A stretch of 64,000 nucleotides of DNA from Streptomyces sp. NBC_01549 (lineage in GTDB: Bacteria; Actinomycetota; Actinomycetes; Streptomycetales; Streptomycetaceae), in NCBI RefSeq assembly GCF_026339955.1, contig NZ_JAPEPW010000001.1, positions 6,035,001-6,099,000 on the forward strand. The letters are read 5' to 3'. The position numbers and the translations under genes were made by a program. The notes beneath the pieces are model-generated. The model was not told the DNA's origin and ran no database searches. It saw only the letters and a program-made list of their open reading frames with translations. This document shows, piece after piece, positions 8,190 through 16,690 of the stretch; positions within the stretch are counted from its first letter, which is position 1, and every line of letters starts with the position of its first letter.

Positions 8190-8833
8190 CTCCGGTCTCC
8201 AGGGTCAGAAACGTTGATGCCCTCACGATCCGGAGAAGTCTGGGCTTGGTGAAACCGGGAAATTCTGGTAGCGCGTATTGGCTGCCTCAGGGGATGCTGA
8301 GGTGCGACTGTTGGTCTCGGGCGTAGCAGTCCAAGACGCTGGATCATCCTCCCGTTGAGCTGCGGTTTTGCCAGCACCCGTACGTTGGCATGATGTCCGC
8401 GCAGGTCTCAAGTCGTGGGCGTCTGCCGTAGGCGAACTACCGTGAGCGTCAGCGACGGGTGAAGCGACAGCGGACTGAAAGCCGCGGAATTGCCGTGTTG
8501 TTGCCGCCGGTCGGTCCACGTGTTCTCCGCGCAGGCGGAGGTGATCCGGAGACGCGGGAGTTGGGGCTGCTGGCCGTATACACGGAGATCGTTCGGAAAT
8601 TCATCTGCGCGGCCAGTTCCTTGCGGGGGTCGAACTGTCCTCGCTCGGCCCTCCAAGTCCAGTGTTCGATGGTGGTGCCTACCACTGCTTCGGGCGGCGG
8701 CACGGGCGGCAGGGAAGCGGTCGGGGAGCCGGACGTCGAGCATGAGCTCGTTAGCGTCTCTGATACCCCGTTGGCGTGTAGAACAGAACCCGGCGTACAT
8801 CCCGACTCGTCTACCGCCACCTGCGGCTTTACC

Positions 8834-8872
8834 TCGGAAAGGCCTTCTGGCCTGCGTCGGAGGCCCTTTCCG
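8834..8872. terminator. Stem-loop, probable bidirectional terminator
   Basis: TCGGAAAG at 8834-8841 pairs with CTTTCCGA at 8865-8872, and the inner GGCCT/AGGCC segments also pair with one bulge. A short T-rich stretch follows. Similar hairpins lie near attP in Streptomyces elements. Confidence 0.5.
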
Positions 8873-8905
8873 ATCTTTCGAGAGCTTGCCGCGTTAGGCG
8901 GCAAA

Positions 8906-8955
8906 AAGTCCCTCGGAAGTCCCTCGGGCAGCGCTGAAAGTTCCTAAAAAGTCCC
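8906..8955. repeat. Phased AAGTCCC repeats (candidate integrase arm-type sites)
   Basis: AAGTCCC/AAGTTCC starts at 8906, 8917, 8938 and 8949, with spacings of 11, 21 and 11 bp. The block is the reverse complement of, and alignable along its length with, the GGGACTT block at 26601-26650, which has the same 11-21-11 spacing. Confidence 0.6.
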
Positions 8956-9097
8956 AGGAGCAGAGGGACGAGCGACGCTTCTCAGTTGGTTCGGATCGAT
9001 CGGACATAGCGCTGTTGCTCTACCCTCGCGGCTCTGCAATTGGAGTGAGGCAGGACGCAGTCTGCGGTGGAGTGGTGGATGTCTGGGCGCGACGAAA

Positions 9098-9136
9098 TCG
9101 TAATGCGTAGGTCGACGGTTTGTATTCGGCGACGAA
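9098..9136 (+). repeat. tRNA 3'-half-like remnant (left copy)
   Basis: TCGTAATGCGTAGGTC (9098-9113) recurs exactly at 26503-26518. Both are followed by a T-arm-like stretch (here GACGGTTTGTATTCGGC, degenerate). This looks like the anticodon/T-arm part of a tRNA gene as carried in attP sites. No complete tRNA can be folded here. Confidence 0.45.
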
Positions 9137-9246
9137 ATCCGTGATCTAAGCCTCTGACGCGTAAATAGGTCCAGGTCAGGGGTTGTTTGGGCAGGACTGA
9201 GCGTCCGGTGGCCGGAGGGGCTGCCGGGTGTTTGGGCGTGGGGTGG

Positions 9247-10491
9247 TCAGGCTGTGGCTCCTCGCGGGTTGAGGGTGACGGTGTAGCCGAGCTGGTTGAG
9301 GGCGTTGATCGCGCGGCGGGTGGCGCGTTCGGGGTCGCGCTGGGTGAAGTAGGCGCCGCCGAGCTCGCGGTAGGTGACGTTGTCGGTGAGCATGTGCCAG
9401 ATCGCGGTGATGATCGAGTGCTCGACGGCAACCAGGGCCCTGAGCGGGCCGCGGCGAGCGGTGAGCCGCTTGTAACGGGCTTGCAGGTAGGTGTCTTTGG
9501 TTCTCACCGCGCCGAACGCCGCGAGCCCGAGTGCTCCCTTCAGGTAGGGATTGCCGGGACGGACCTTGGTGTTTTTGGTGCGGCCGGCGGATTCGTGGTG
9601 ACCGGGGCAGACCCCGGCCCAGGAGGCGAGGTGCCGGGCGGAGGCGAACCGGGCCATGTCGCCGCCGGTCTCGGCGATGATCACCTCGGCGACCGCGCGG
9701 TTGATCCCGGGGATGGTGTCGAGCAGGTCGAGCGCGGGGCGAAAGGGGGCCATCGCCTCCTCGATCCGTGCATCCAGCTGTCCGACCGAATCCGTGAGCT
9801 GGTCGTAGTGGTCCAGGTGCAGCCGGACCAGGAAAGCGTGATGGTCGCGGAAGCGGCCTGTCAGGGCTTCGGTGAGTTCGGGGATCTTGTTGCGGAGCTT
9901 GCGCCTGGCCAGCTCCGCGAGGGTCTGTGGCTCGCGTTCACCCGAGACGAGAGCCTCCAGCATGGCCCGGCCGGAGACGCCCATGATGTCGGAGGCGACC
10001 GCGGCGAGCTTGATCCCGGTGTCCTCCAGTAGCTTCTCCAGGCGCTGGACGATCTGGCCGCGCTCGCGGGTGAGCTGGGTGCGGGCGCGGGTCAGGTCCC
10101 GCAGTTCACGCACGGGCTGGTCGGGCACGAACGACGGCCTGACCAGGCCGTGAGCGCCGAGCTGGGCCAGCCAGGCCGCATCAGAGACGTCGGTCTTGCG
10201 GCCGGGCAGGTTCTTGACCTGCCTCGCATTGACCAGGATCACGTCCAAGTCCTCGGCCAGCAGGTAGTAAAACGGCTTCCAGTAGTCACTGGTGGCCTCG
10301 ATCACCACCAGCGTGACCTCGGCCGCGAGCAGGTGATCCCGCAGGGCAAGGACCGCGTTCGTCGTCGAACCCCACGTCGTGGTCTCGGTGGTGAACGACC
10401 CCCGCCGCTTCGTACTCGGCGCGCGAACGCACACCTTGGCGTCCTTCTTGCTGATGTCCGCACCAGCGCAGCGTTCGTGCAACACGTCCAC
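9247..10491 (-). CDS. IS110-family transposase
   Basis: A 414-aa transposase. The N-terminal RuvC-like DEDD domain begins GADISKKDAKVCV and contains VIEATSDYWKPFYYLL and GRKTDVSDAAWLAQL. The C-terminal Transposase_20 domain has LLDTIPGINRAVAEVIIAE and the conserved serine region ASWAGVCPGHHESAGR. GTG 10491 has GGGAGGGAG upstream and is preferred to the longer reading from 10587. IS110 elements lack long terminal inverted repeats, so the exact ends were not set. The gene appears intact. Confidence 0.9.
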   Translation of the reverse strand: MDVLHERCAGADISKKDAKVCVRAPSTKRRGSFTTETTTWGSTTNAVLALRDHLLAAEVTLVVIEATSDYWKPFYYLLAEDLDVILVNARQVKNLPGRKTDVSDAAWLAQLGAHGLVRPSFVPDQPVRELRDLTRARTQLTRERGQIVQRLEKLLEDTGIKLAAVASDIMGVSGRAMLEALVSGEREPQTLAELARRKLRNKIPELTEALTGRFRDHHAFLVRLHLDHYDQLTDSVGQLDARIEEAMAPFRPALDLLDTIPGINRAVAEVIIAETGGDMARFASARHLASWAGVCPGHHESAGRTKNTKVRPGNPYLKGALGLAAFGAVRTKDTYLQARYKRLTARRGPLRALVAVEHSIITAIWHMLTDNVTYRELGGAYFTQRDPERATRRAINALNQLGYTVTLNPRGATA

Positions 10492-10910
10492 GGCTCTGCT
10501 CCCTCCCAGCCGACAACCGGTATGCCGTTCCGGGAGGGCCAGGGCAAAACAGGAATTCTGACGCACGTGCTCACAGCAACACTCCACGGTTCCCGTGGAC
10601 GGCCCTCAGCGTCACGCTGACCTGCGAGCTCACCGGCATCACAGAGACATCGACTTCGGCCGGAACGAACCCCTCCAGCGTCCCGGACATGCATCAGCCC
10701 ACGTCAGGGCGGACAGAAGCACCTCAGCGCACGCCACGGGATTTACCACGCCCCCGGCGCGCACCGAAGGTGCGCTGGAACGCTGACCTGGCCTTTCTCC
10801 TCGGAGTGCATAGCGACGGGCCTCCTTGGTGAGTCAAGGGGAACGTAGGGGGAACATGGCGTCGGGTAGTGCCCTAGTCGGGAGCGTTCGATGGGTCGTT
10901 TGCGTCCTCG
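10492..10910. other. Intergenic DNA between IS110 and the IS5-type element
   Basis: About 420 bp with no convincing gene. The left part is probably the upstream flank of the IS110 element, whose end could not be placed. A short frame from ATG 10855 (after GGGGGAAC) runs into the left inverted repeat of the IS5 element and may be the start of an interrupted gene. Confidence 0.4.
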
Positions 10911-11061
10911 TCTTAGTGCGTTGTGGCAAACCGGATCTCGTTCGAAGCCTGCGGCGCGGGTGATCGTTCGGACAGAGTTGCCGGTGTGGTCGCGGGCATG
11001 AAGAAACGGGCCCCTTGGTAGTGACGTGGTTGTTGAGGCCGGTCACGAGCAAGGAGACCCG

Positions 11062-12018
11062 TTGTCCGACCAGTTGACCATCTCTGCTGTACCCGCGTCC
11101 ACCGCGGTCACCCCGGAGTGCGACTGCTACGCGCACAGGTTCGGTTCGATCGCTCCGGGACGGCGGGCAGGCTGCTATCCCAGTGACATGACGGACGCGG
11201 AGTGGGCCGAGGTCCGCGCGGCGATGCCGGTACCGGCCTGGCTCCTCAAGCAGGGCGGGCGTCCGGAGGCGTATTGCCACCGCGAGATGCTCGACGCTGT
11301 GCGCTACCTGGTCGACAACGGCGTGAAGTGGATGGCCCTGCCGGTCGACTTCCCGTACTGGCGGGCGGTTTACGACTTCTTCCGCCGCTGGCGGGCCTGC
11401 GACTACGTGCGTGAGCTGCACGAACGCCTGCGCTGCGTGGCGAGGGAACGCGCAGGCCGCAACACCGAGCCCAGCGCGGGAATCATCGACAGTCAGTCGG
11501 TGGACGCCTCCGAGACCGTCGGCGAGGACAGCCGCGGATACGACGGCGGGAAGTCACGTGACGGGCGCAAGCGTCACATCCTGACCGATACCGAGGGCCT
11601 GCTCCTGGAGGTCACCGTGACCACGGCCGACGTGCACGACTCCAAGGCCGCCCCCGCGCTGCTGGAGACGTTCATGGACCAGCCGGGCCGGCTGCTGAAG
11701 TTGGTGTGGGTCGACAGCGCCTACCAGGGTCCGGCACTGGCGAAGGCGTTTGCCCGCCACGGAGTGCGGATCGAGGTCGTGCGCCGCTCCGACGGCAGGC
11801 GCGGATTTGTCGTACTGGCCCGCAGGTGGGTGGTGGAGCGCACGCTGAGCTGGCTCTCCCGCTCACGCCGCCTCAACCGCGACCACGAACGCCGCCCCGA
11901 CCACCACACCCAGATGGTGTGGTGGGCCGCTGTGATCAGGCTGTCGAGGCGCCTGGCCGGGGACGCTCCGCGCTGGCCGGAGAGGCGCCCCGGCCGACTG
12001 CTGCGGGCGCGGGCATGA
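11062..12018 (+). CDS. IS5-family transposase
   Basis: A 318-aa DDE transposase. The N-terminal DUF4096-like domain (DMTDAEWAEVRAAMP ... GRPEAYCHREMLDAVRYL) is followed by the catalytic core: D in GIIDSQSV, D in VWVDSAYQG and E in WVVERTLSWLSRSRRLNRD. TTG 11062 has AAGGAG five bases upstream and fits the usual N-terminus; a longer frame from 11026 exists. The gene is intact and could support transposition. Its 3' end overlaps the passenger gene on the opposite strand by 83 bp. Confidence 0.9.
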   Translation: MSDQLTISAVPASTAVTPECDCYAHRFGSIAPGRRAGCYPSDMTDAEWAEVRAAMPVPAWLLKQGGRPEAYCHREMLDAVRYLVDNGVKWMALPVDFPYWRAVYDFFRRWRACDYVRELHERLRCVARERAGRNTEPSAGIIDSQSVDASETVGEDSRGYDGGKSRDGRKRHILTDTEGLLLEVTVTTADVHDSKAAPALLETFMDQPGRLLKLVWVDSAYQGPALAKAFARHGVRIEVVRRSDGRRGFVVLARRWVVERTLSWLSRSRRLNRDHERRPDHHTQMVWWAAVIRLSRRLAGDAPRWPERRPGRLLRARA

Positions 12019-12502
12019 ACCGTCCGTCCCCCGCCCGCACCAGCCAGCCCCGCTTCTCCAGCACATAGGCACGGTGACGGATCTTCTCCACCTCGTTCTT
12101 GATCTCCGCCTCCCGGCCCACCGCCCGCGTCAGCTCCACTCCGTTCACCGGCCCCGACGCAGCCACCACCGCGGCGAACACCTCCCGGTACAAGCCCCTG
12201 AGCGCTTCCTCGCCCATGCCCGACCGCCACACCGGCGGCCGCTCGCCCTGCCCCGCGCCGGGGCCGCTCGATCCCACACCGGCAGCCGTCTCACCGCCAG
12301 ACGACACGGAAACCGGCGTATCAACGTCGCTCTCCTCGGCCAGCACCGACACGAGCTCCTCACGCCCCACCCGGGCCCGCTCGACCCGCTCCCGCGCGGC
12401 ATCCACCTCCGCCTGAGCCTGCTCCAGAACCTCCGTCCAAGACTCCAGATCCCGCCTCGCCCGCGCCTCACGCTGTTCCATCAACCCCAGCACCGACGGC
12501 AT
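11936..12502 (-). CDS. Coiled-coil hypothetical protein, passenger of the IS5 element
   Basis: A 188-aa protein of a type common in Streptomyces IS surroundings. Residues about 5-60 form a charged coiled coil (EQREARARRDLESW ... AQAEVDAARERVERARVGREEL), followed by an acidic/Ser-rich linker. A C-terminal winged-helix-like domain (ALRGLYREVFAAV ... IRHRAYVLEKRGWLVRAGDGRF) completes it. ATG 12502 has GAGGAGG upstream. It lies wholly inside the IS inverted repeats, convergent with the transposase. Function is unknown; a DNA-binding accessory role in transposition or regulation is possible but not shown. Confidence 0.65.
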   Translation of the reverse strand: MPSVLGLMEQREARARRDLESWTEVLEQAQAEVDAARERVERARVGREELVSVLAEESDVDTPVSVSSGGETAAGVGSSGPGAGQGERPPVWRSGMGEEALRGLYREVFAAVVAASGPVNGVELTRAVGREAEIKNEVEKIRHRAYVLEKRGWLVRAGDGRFMPAPAAVGRGASPASAERPRPGASTA

Positions 12503-12607
12503 CGCACCCTCCTCGATCCACAACAAGCCGTCCGCTGCCTGCCCCTATCCCTCCGCAATCATGCTCCGCACACGGAATAGTCCCTGCTCATCGAACAGGG
12601 ACTCCCT

Positions 12608-12754
12608 TTGCCACAACGCACTAAGAAGATCCGTGTCCAGGTCGGCGACGACCTCGACGTGAACATCGGCTTCTACGTATCCCCGCGGGCCATGGCCTTC
12701 CTGACGGCCCTCGTGGCCGGCGGGGGATACGGCGGGTACCTGATACAGCGCTAG
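12608..12754 (+). CDS. Small hypothetical protein or C-terminal remnant adjoining the IS5 element
   Basis: An open frame of 48 codons reads KKIRVQVGDDLDVNIGF, then YVSPRAMAFLTALVAGGGYGGYL, with a hydrophobic Gly-rich C-terminal helix. From residue 7 it lies outside the IS. The only in-frame start is TTG 12608, inside the right inverted repeat (AGGGA upstream), so the IS either truncated the gene or now supplies its start. A stem-loop follows the stop. Function is not recognised. Confidence 0.45.
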   Translation: MPQRTKKIRVQVGDDLDVNIGFYVSPRAMAFLTALVAGGGYGGYLIQR

Positions 12755-12762
12755 GGCGGCAC

Positions 12763-12793
12763 AGCCGCTGCAGCCGTAACGGCTGCAGCGGCT
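12763..12793. terminator. Bidirectional terminator hairpin
   Basis: AGCCGCTGCAGCCG and CGGCTGCAGCGGCT form a perfect 14-bp stem with a 3-base loop (TAA). It lies between two convergent frames (the small ORF ending at 12754 and the helicase remnant ending at 12812). Confidence 0.65.
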
Positions 12794-12811
12794 CCGCCCC
12801 AGGAGATCAGC

Positions 12812-13600
12812 TCACGACCAGTGCATGTCGAGGGCGTCGAGTTCCGCGCGGCGTTCCGGGGCGAGCTTGTCGGCCCTGCGGCGGGTGTTGTCGAGGAATC
12901 CACCCAGTTTGGCTGGGATGCCGCCGACGTCTTCGACGTGCTTGCGCGGCACGTTCAAGTGACCCTCGCGGGCGTGGAACTGACGAGCCGCAGCGAGATG
13001 GCCGGCCCACCGGGCGGCCTGAGTCCGGCGCGCAGACGGCTGCTCCGTCTCGCCGGCGGGCTCAAGTCCAAGGACGCTGTCGAGCATCCACTGCTGCGCG
13101 GGCGCCAGCGCATCCCAGCCCACGCGCTGCGCCATCGTCCAGGCGCCAAGGTCCTCGCCCTGCACGAGCACCTCGCCCGCCCGTACGGGCAGCGCCCCGC
13201 CGGACCGGACATGCATGAGTGTGAGGTGGAAGCCGCGCTGCCAGTCGATTCCCCAGGCGGCCGGGCACCAGGCCGGATCGATCGCGTCCAGAGCCTCCAG
13301 ACGGCTCTCCGATAGTTCCCCAGCCGACGAGACGCCCGTCTCCCCGGCGGCACGCCGTACGGCGTTCTCATGGGTCTTCCGGGCGGCGGCGCGCTGATTC
13401 TTGGCCCATACCCCGATGGCCATGCGGTCCCCGCCCCAGACGGCGTTGGTGGGCGGGAGGAAGTGGCCGTGTACGGCCGCGTAGTCCTTCGCCACGGCGA
13501 GGCCATCGGCCCACGCGGTGTCCCACGCCGACCACACCATCCCCAACGTCTCCAGTTCGGTGACGCGTGTCGTCGCCCAGTTTTTCTGAGCTGTTGCTAT
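12812..13600 (-). pseudogene. Helicase-associated-domain protein, 5'-truncated remnant
   Basis: About 260 codons with several helicase-associated (HA) repeats: WADGLAVAKDYAAVHGHFLPP, VWAKNQRAAARK and ARQFHAREGHLNVPRKHVEDVGG ... LGGFLDNTRRRADKL. HA repeats normally form the C-terminus of large Streptomyces DEAD/DEAH helicases. The frame stays open upstream of ATG 13546 (QKNWATTRVTELETLGMVW) without a helicase core, so only the tail survives. The C-terminal end AERRAELDALDMHWS is family-typical and intact. Confidence 0.65.
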
Positions 13601-13770
13601 GGCTGTGAGCTGGGACTTCTCAGTTCTTCGGGATGGTCTTCGAGGTGCTGGGGTGCTCGGGGTGTGGTTCTGAGCGGTGCGGTGGCTGTCTGACCTGCTT
13701 GCATGTCGTCTGTGCAGATTGGTTGATCGTGGTGCAGTTCCAGTGGGCCGCTACTTGGCGTGACGCGGCC

Positions 13771-14748
13771 TCAAGGGGTGTCGGGGTTGGTGAGGTCGTC
13801 GTGGGTGAGGGTGACGCGGGTGGCTTTGCCGGCTTTGCTGGCGGTGGTGGTGGGTGGCAGGACGCGGACGTGGATGAAGTAGACGCGGACACCGGCGATT
13901 TCGGTGTACGGGGGCCAGGCACCGGGGGTGCCGTCAGTTGGCATCTCGAGGAGCTTGTCGCTGATGTTGTAAATGACGAGGTAGGCGGTGTGCTGCCCGT
14001 AGTCGTGGGCGTACTTGATGACCTGATGCAGCCCTTTGACCAGGTAGCCCTTGCCGCGCCCCTTGCCGTCGAAGATCTTTCCGTCGCAGACCAGAGGGTC
14101 GCGGCCGTCGAGGTCGCCGATGAGGTCGGCTTCGCCGGAGGCTGAGCGTGGTTTGGCCTGGGTGATGTGGTCGCCTTCGAGGAACAGGAAGCGCTGCAGG
14201 TCGAGGTTGTAGACCTCTTCGCCGTTGGCGCGATCGGCTTCGAAGCGCGTGTACAGCTCTTCGCGGTCGAACCACTCGATGCGGGTGCGGTAGCGCTCGA
14301 GGGTGTGCAGGATGCTGCTTTCGGCGCCGACGTGTTCGCTGAGGAAGTCGAACAGGGGCTGCAGGATGTCCTCGGCGAACTCCCGCCAACTGTCCTGGAG
14401 GCTGCTCTTGGGACTGTAGTCGCTTCCGACGCGCCAGCCGGCTTCTGGGTCCTCCGCTTCCGCCTTGGCGATGTCCTGCATCAGCTCCCAGACGAGCGAG
14501 GCCCGTCCTTCCTCGGTCCGGCTTGACCAGAAGAACCGCCCGCTACGGGACAGGCCGGTGCGGAACTTCTCCCGGTCTAGGTCCGGCTCCTGCCGGGCTG
14601 CCTCTTCGAGGAGTCCTGTGAGGGCGGGTTGGCTGTTGATCCAGGTGACGGCGAGGTGGACTTCGTGGCCGGCGCTGGAGTAGGGCGCGGTCATGAGTTT
14701 GCGCAGGCGTTCGCGTACGGCGACCTGGAGACGCTGCTGGTACTTCAC
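13771..14748 (-). CDS. Putative PD-(D/E)xK-type nuclease
   Basis: A 325-aa protein with no close family recognised by eye. Residues 206-224 read EADLIG ... PLVCDGK, which fits the E...DxK core of PD-(D/E)xK nucleases. Q242-x-x-x-Y246 in HQVIKYA matches the QxxxY motif that follows in RecB-like members. The N-terminal 150 residues are helical and charged, without a recognised helicase or methylase domain. GTG 14748 overlaps the upstream stop (GTGA), so it is coupled to the zinc-ribbon gene. It may be a defence nuclease; the fold assignment is by motif only. Confidence 0.55.
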   Translation of the reverse strand: MKYQQRLQVAVRERLRKLMTAPYSSAGHEVHLAVTWINSQPALTGLLEEAARQEPDLDREKFRTGLSRSGRFFWSSRTEEGRASLVWELMQDIAKAEAEDPEAGWRVGSDYSPKSSLQDSWREFAEDILQPLFDFLSEHVGAESSILHTLERYRTRIEWFDREELYTRFEADRANGEEVYNLDLQRFLFLEGDHITQAKPRSASGEADLIGDLDGRDPLVCDGKIFDGKGRGKGYLVKGLHQVIKYAHDYGQHTAYLVIYNISDKLLEMPTDGTPGAWPPYTEIAGVRVYFIHVRVLPPTTTASKAGKATRVTLTHDDLTNPDTP

Positions 14749-14993
14749 CGGAAGAGGCCTTTCAGAGCTTGTGTGATCTGCTGCTGGACGACGTCGCCCG
14801 CGTTCTGCGCGCTGCCGGTCTCGTCGACCAGCCAGATCTGGGTGTAGCAGCAGGGGCAGATCACGGCGGTCTGGGCCACGACCTCCGAGTAGCGGACCCA
14901 CATCAGGTAGCCGCAGGCAGGGCAGGCCGTCTCAAGGTCCGCGCTCAACATCTGTGTCGCGAGAGATTCACCCATGGCGGAATTGTCCCGCAT
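14745..14993 (-). CDS. Small zinc-ribbon protein
   Basis: An 82-aa protein with a treble-clef/zinc-ribbon-like pattern: CPACGYLMWVRY at about residues 24-35 and CPCCYTQIW at about 46-54, giving four cysteines in CxxC pairs. It probably binds one zinc. ATG 14993 gives the full frame; ATG 14975 is possible, and neither has a strong ribosome-binding site. The stop overlaps the GTG start of the nuclease-like gene, so the two are likely made together. It may be a nucleic-acid or partner-binding subunit. Confidence 0.6.
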   Translation of the reverse strand: MRDNSAMGESLATQMLSADLETACPACGYLMWVRYSEVVAQTAVICPCCYTQIWLVDETGSAQNAGDVVQQQITQALKGLFR

Positions 14994-15021
14994 GGGTCTG
15001 ACAGTGCCGCTGTTGTCGGTT

Positions 15022-15586
15022 CTATCCGGGGTGAATGTCGATGGTGGTGAGGAGGCGTTGTTGCTGGGGGTGGAGGGTGTTCCAGCGGGTGCGTTGCCGC
15101 TCGGTCCATCGCTGGAGGGTGGGGGAGGGGTCCTGGCCGTTGCGATGGTTCAACTTCGCCTGCTGGTAGGTGCGTTGCCAGATGCTGGGCCAGGGTGGGT
15201 TCCACCAGGGGTCGAGGGTGTCGAGTGCCTGGCTGGTGGTGGTGGCCAGGCGTCCTTGTCGGGCTCTGCGGCGTGTTTGTACGAGCCAGTTGCCGAGGGC
15301 GAAGCCGTCGTGGTGGGTGTTTTTGCTGCAGGAGAGGTGGCCGTTCAGGGCGGCGTAGGCGCGGGCGTGGGCGAGTCCGGGGCTTGAGGGGTAGACGCGG
15401 CTGGTCCGGCGGCGGGCGGCGGCATTTTCTGTGCTGGGGGTGATGTCCAGGTCGGTGAGGAGTTGTTGCTGTTGGGGGCGTAGGTGGGGCCAGGCGGCGT
15501 GTTGTGCTCTGATCCAGGTGCGTACGTCGGCCGGGACACCGTGGGGGCGGGTTTGTGTGGTGCGGGCGCGGGATCGCCTTCCTCCT
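15022..15586 (-). pseudogene. Helicase-associated-domain remnant (C-terminal)
   Basis: The frame holds HA-type repeats: NGHLSCSKNTHHDGFALGNWL ... ALDTLDPWWNPPWPSIWQRTY ... WTERQRTRWNTLHPQQQRLL, ending TTIDIHPG. On its 5' side it is cut at about 15586 where the IS66 remnant begins, so the apparent 483-codon frame running on to 16473 is a fusion with antisense DNA. This is a second broken helicase tail in the island. Confidence 0.6.
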
Positions 15587-16524
15587 ATGGTGCCAACCTG
15601 CGGGCGCTCGCCGTCTACCTGCTGGTCTTCCAGCACATTCCCGTCGAGCGGACCGCGATCCTGCTCAAGGACGTGACCGGCGCGGAGGTCTCCACCGGCT
15701 GGGTGGCCTCCCTGCTGCCCGAGGCCGCCGACCTGGTCGCCGACTCGCTGAACCTGATCCGGGCCCTGCTGACCATGGGGCATGTCCTGCACGCCGACGA
15801 GACCACCACCCGCATCGGCTCGGTGCGGCGCTGGCTCCGCGTCGCCTGCACCGACTTCCTTACCCTCCTCCACCTCGCGCCCCGCTCCCGCAAGGGCGCG
15901 GAGACCGGCAAGGTCCTGCCGCACTTCCGGGGCGTCCTGGTCCACGACTCCCTCTCCCTCTACGCCGGCTACGACACGTGCACACACCAACTGTGCGGCG
16001 CCCACCTGATCCGCGAACTCACCGCCGCCGAGGAGGACTTCCCCGACCAGAAGTGGCACCAGCAGATCCGCTGGGCCCTGGCCGGCCTGAACCGCCAAGC
16101 CGTACGCGTCCGCAACCGGGAGATCACCGAGATCGCGCCCGACGCCCTCCTCCTGCAGTACGAGGCGTTCCACCAGGGCATCAAGGTCGGGCTCAGCCTT
16201 CACCCCAAAGTGCCGGGCCGGAAACAGAGTCCGGCCCGCAACCTCCTCACCCGGCTTCGCGACCAGGCGCACGACGTCCTGCGCTGCGCCGACGACCCCC
16301 GGCACGTGCCCTTCACCAACAACTGCGGCGAGCGCGCACTCCGGCCGGTCAAGACCCAGCTGAAGATCTCCGGCTGCCACCAGTCCGAGACCGGCGCCAA
16401 GGCCTGGCTCGGCGTGCGCTCCTACCTCGACTCCGCCCGCAAACACGGCCTGACCGCCTTCGAGGCCATCCACCGCGCCTTCACCGGCAACCTCTGGATG
16501 CCACCCATCGCACAGACCACCTGA
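15583..16524 (+). pseudogene. IS66-family transposase, N-terminally truncated
   Basis: About 313 codons of an IS66 DDE transposase beginning at YGANLRALAVYLLV. The catalytic region is present: HADETTTRIGSVRRWL, the VHDSLSLYAGY aspartate and the FTNNCGERALRPVKTQLKISG motif carrying the glutamate. The N-terminal zinc-finger and leucine-zipper parts are missing, and the upstream frame is antisense to the helicase remnant. No tnpA/tnpB helpers are nearby. It is probably an inactive remnant. Confidence 0.8.
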
Positions 16525-16690
16525 CCGGCGACCCTCACCGAACGTAACCGATCAGGCCCATTCCTTCTGAATGCGTACATCTTCGCAGACTCGTTCCTAC
16601 CAGGGGCTTCACCCATATCTGATGTCGGGTCACTGCCCCAACCACCCGAACGCGGTCACGCACCGCAGCCATCACGTTGCCGAGAAGACC

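Larger units (their letters stand above)
8190..9246. other. Long intergenic stretch upstream of xis with no recognised gene
   Basis: About 1 kb in which no ORF on either strand resembles a known protein. It holds a hairpin (8834-8872), four phased AAGTCCC repeats (8906-8955) and a tRNA-like remnant (9098 onward). A replication or transfer gene, usual here in actinomycete integrative elements, was not found. The stretch may be the remnant of an older attachment region. Confidence 0.6.
10911..12626. mobile_element. IS5-family insertion sequence with a passenger gene, 1716 bp
   Basis: Perfect 20-bp terminal inverted repeats bound the element: TCTTAGTGCGTTGTGGCAAA at 10911-10930 and its complement at 12607-12626. 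Inside are a transposase on the plus strand and a coiled-coil protein gene on the minus strand whose 3' ends overlap. Target-site duplication is not clear from the flanks. Confidence 0.8.

Noticed and set aside
8449..8947. Protein-coding genes upstream of xis (151- and 162-codon frames on opposite strands)
   Set aside because: Neither has a ribosome-binding site, a domain or a plausible composition, and they overlap each other and the arm-like repeats.
15022..16473. A 483-codon minus-strand frame taken as one protein
   Set aside because: Only the 3' third is helicase-associated repeats; the rest is antisense to the IS66 transposase.
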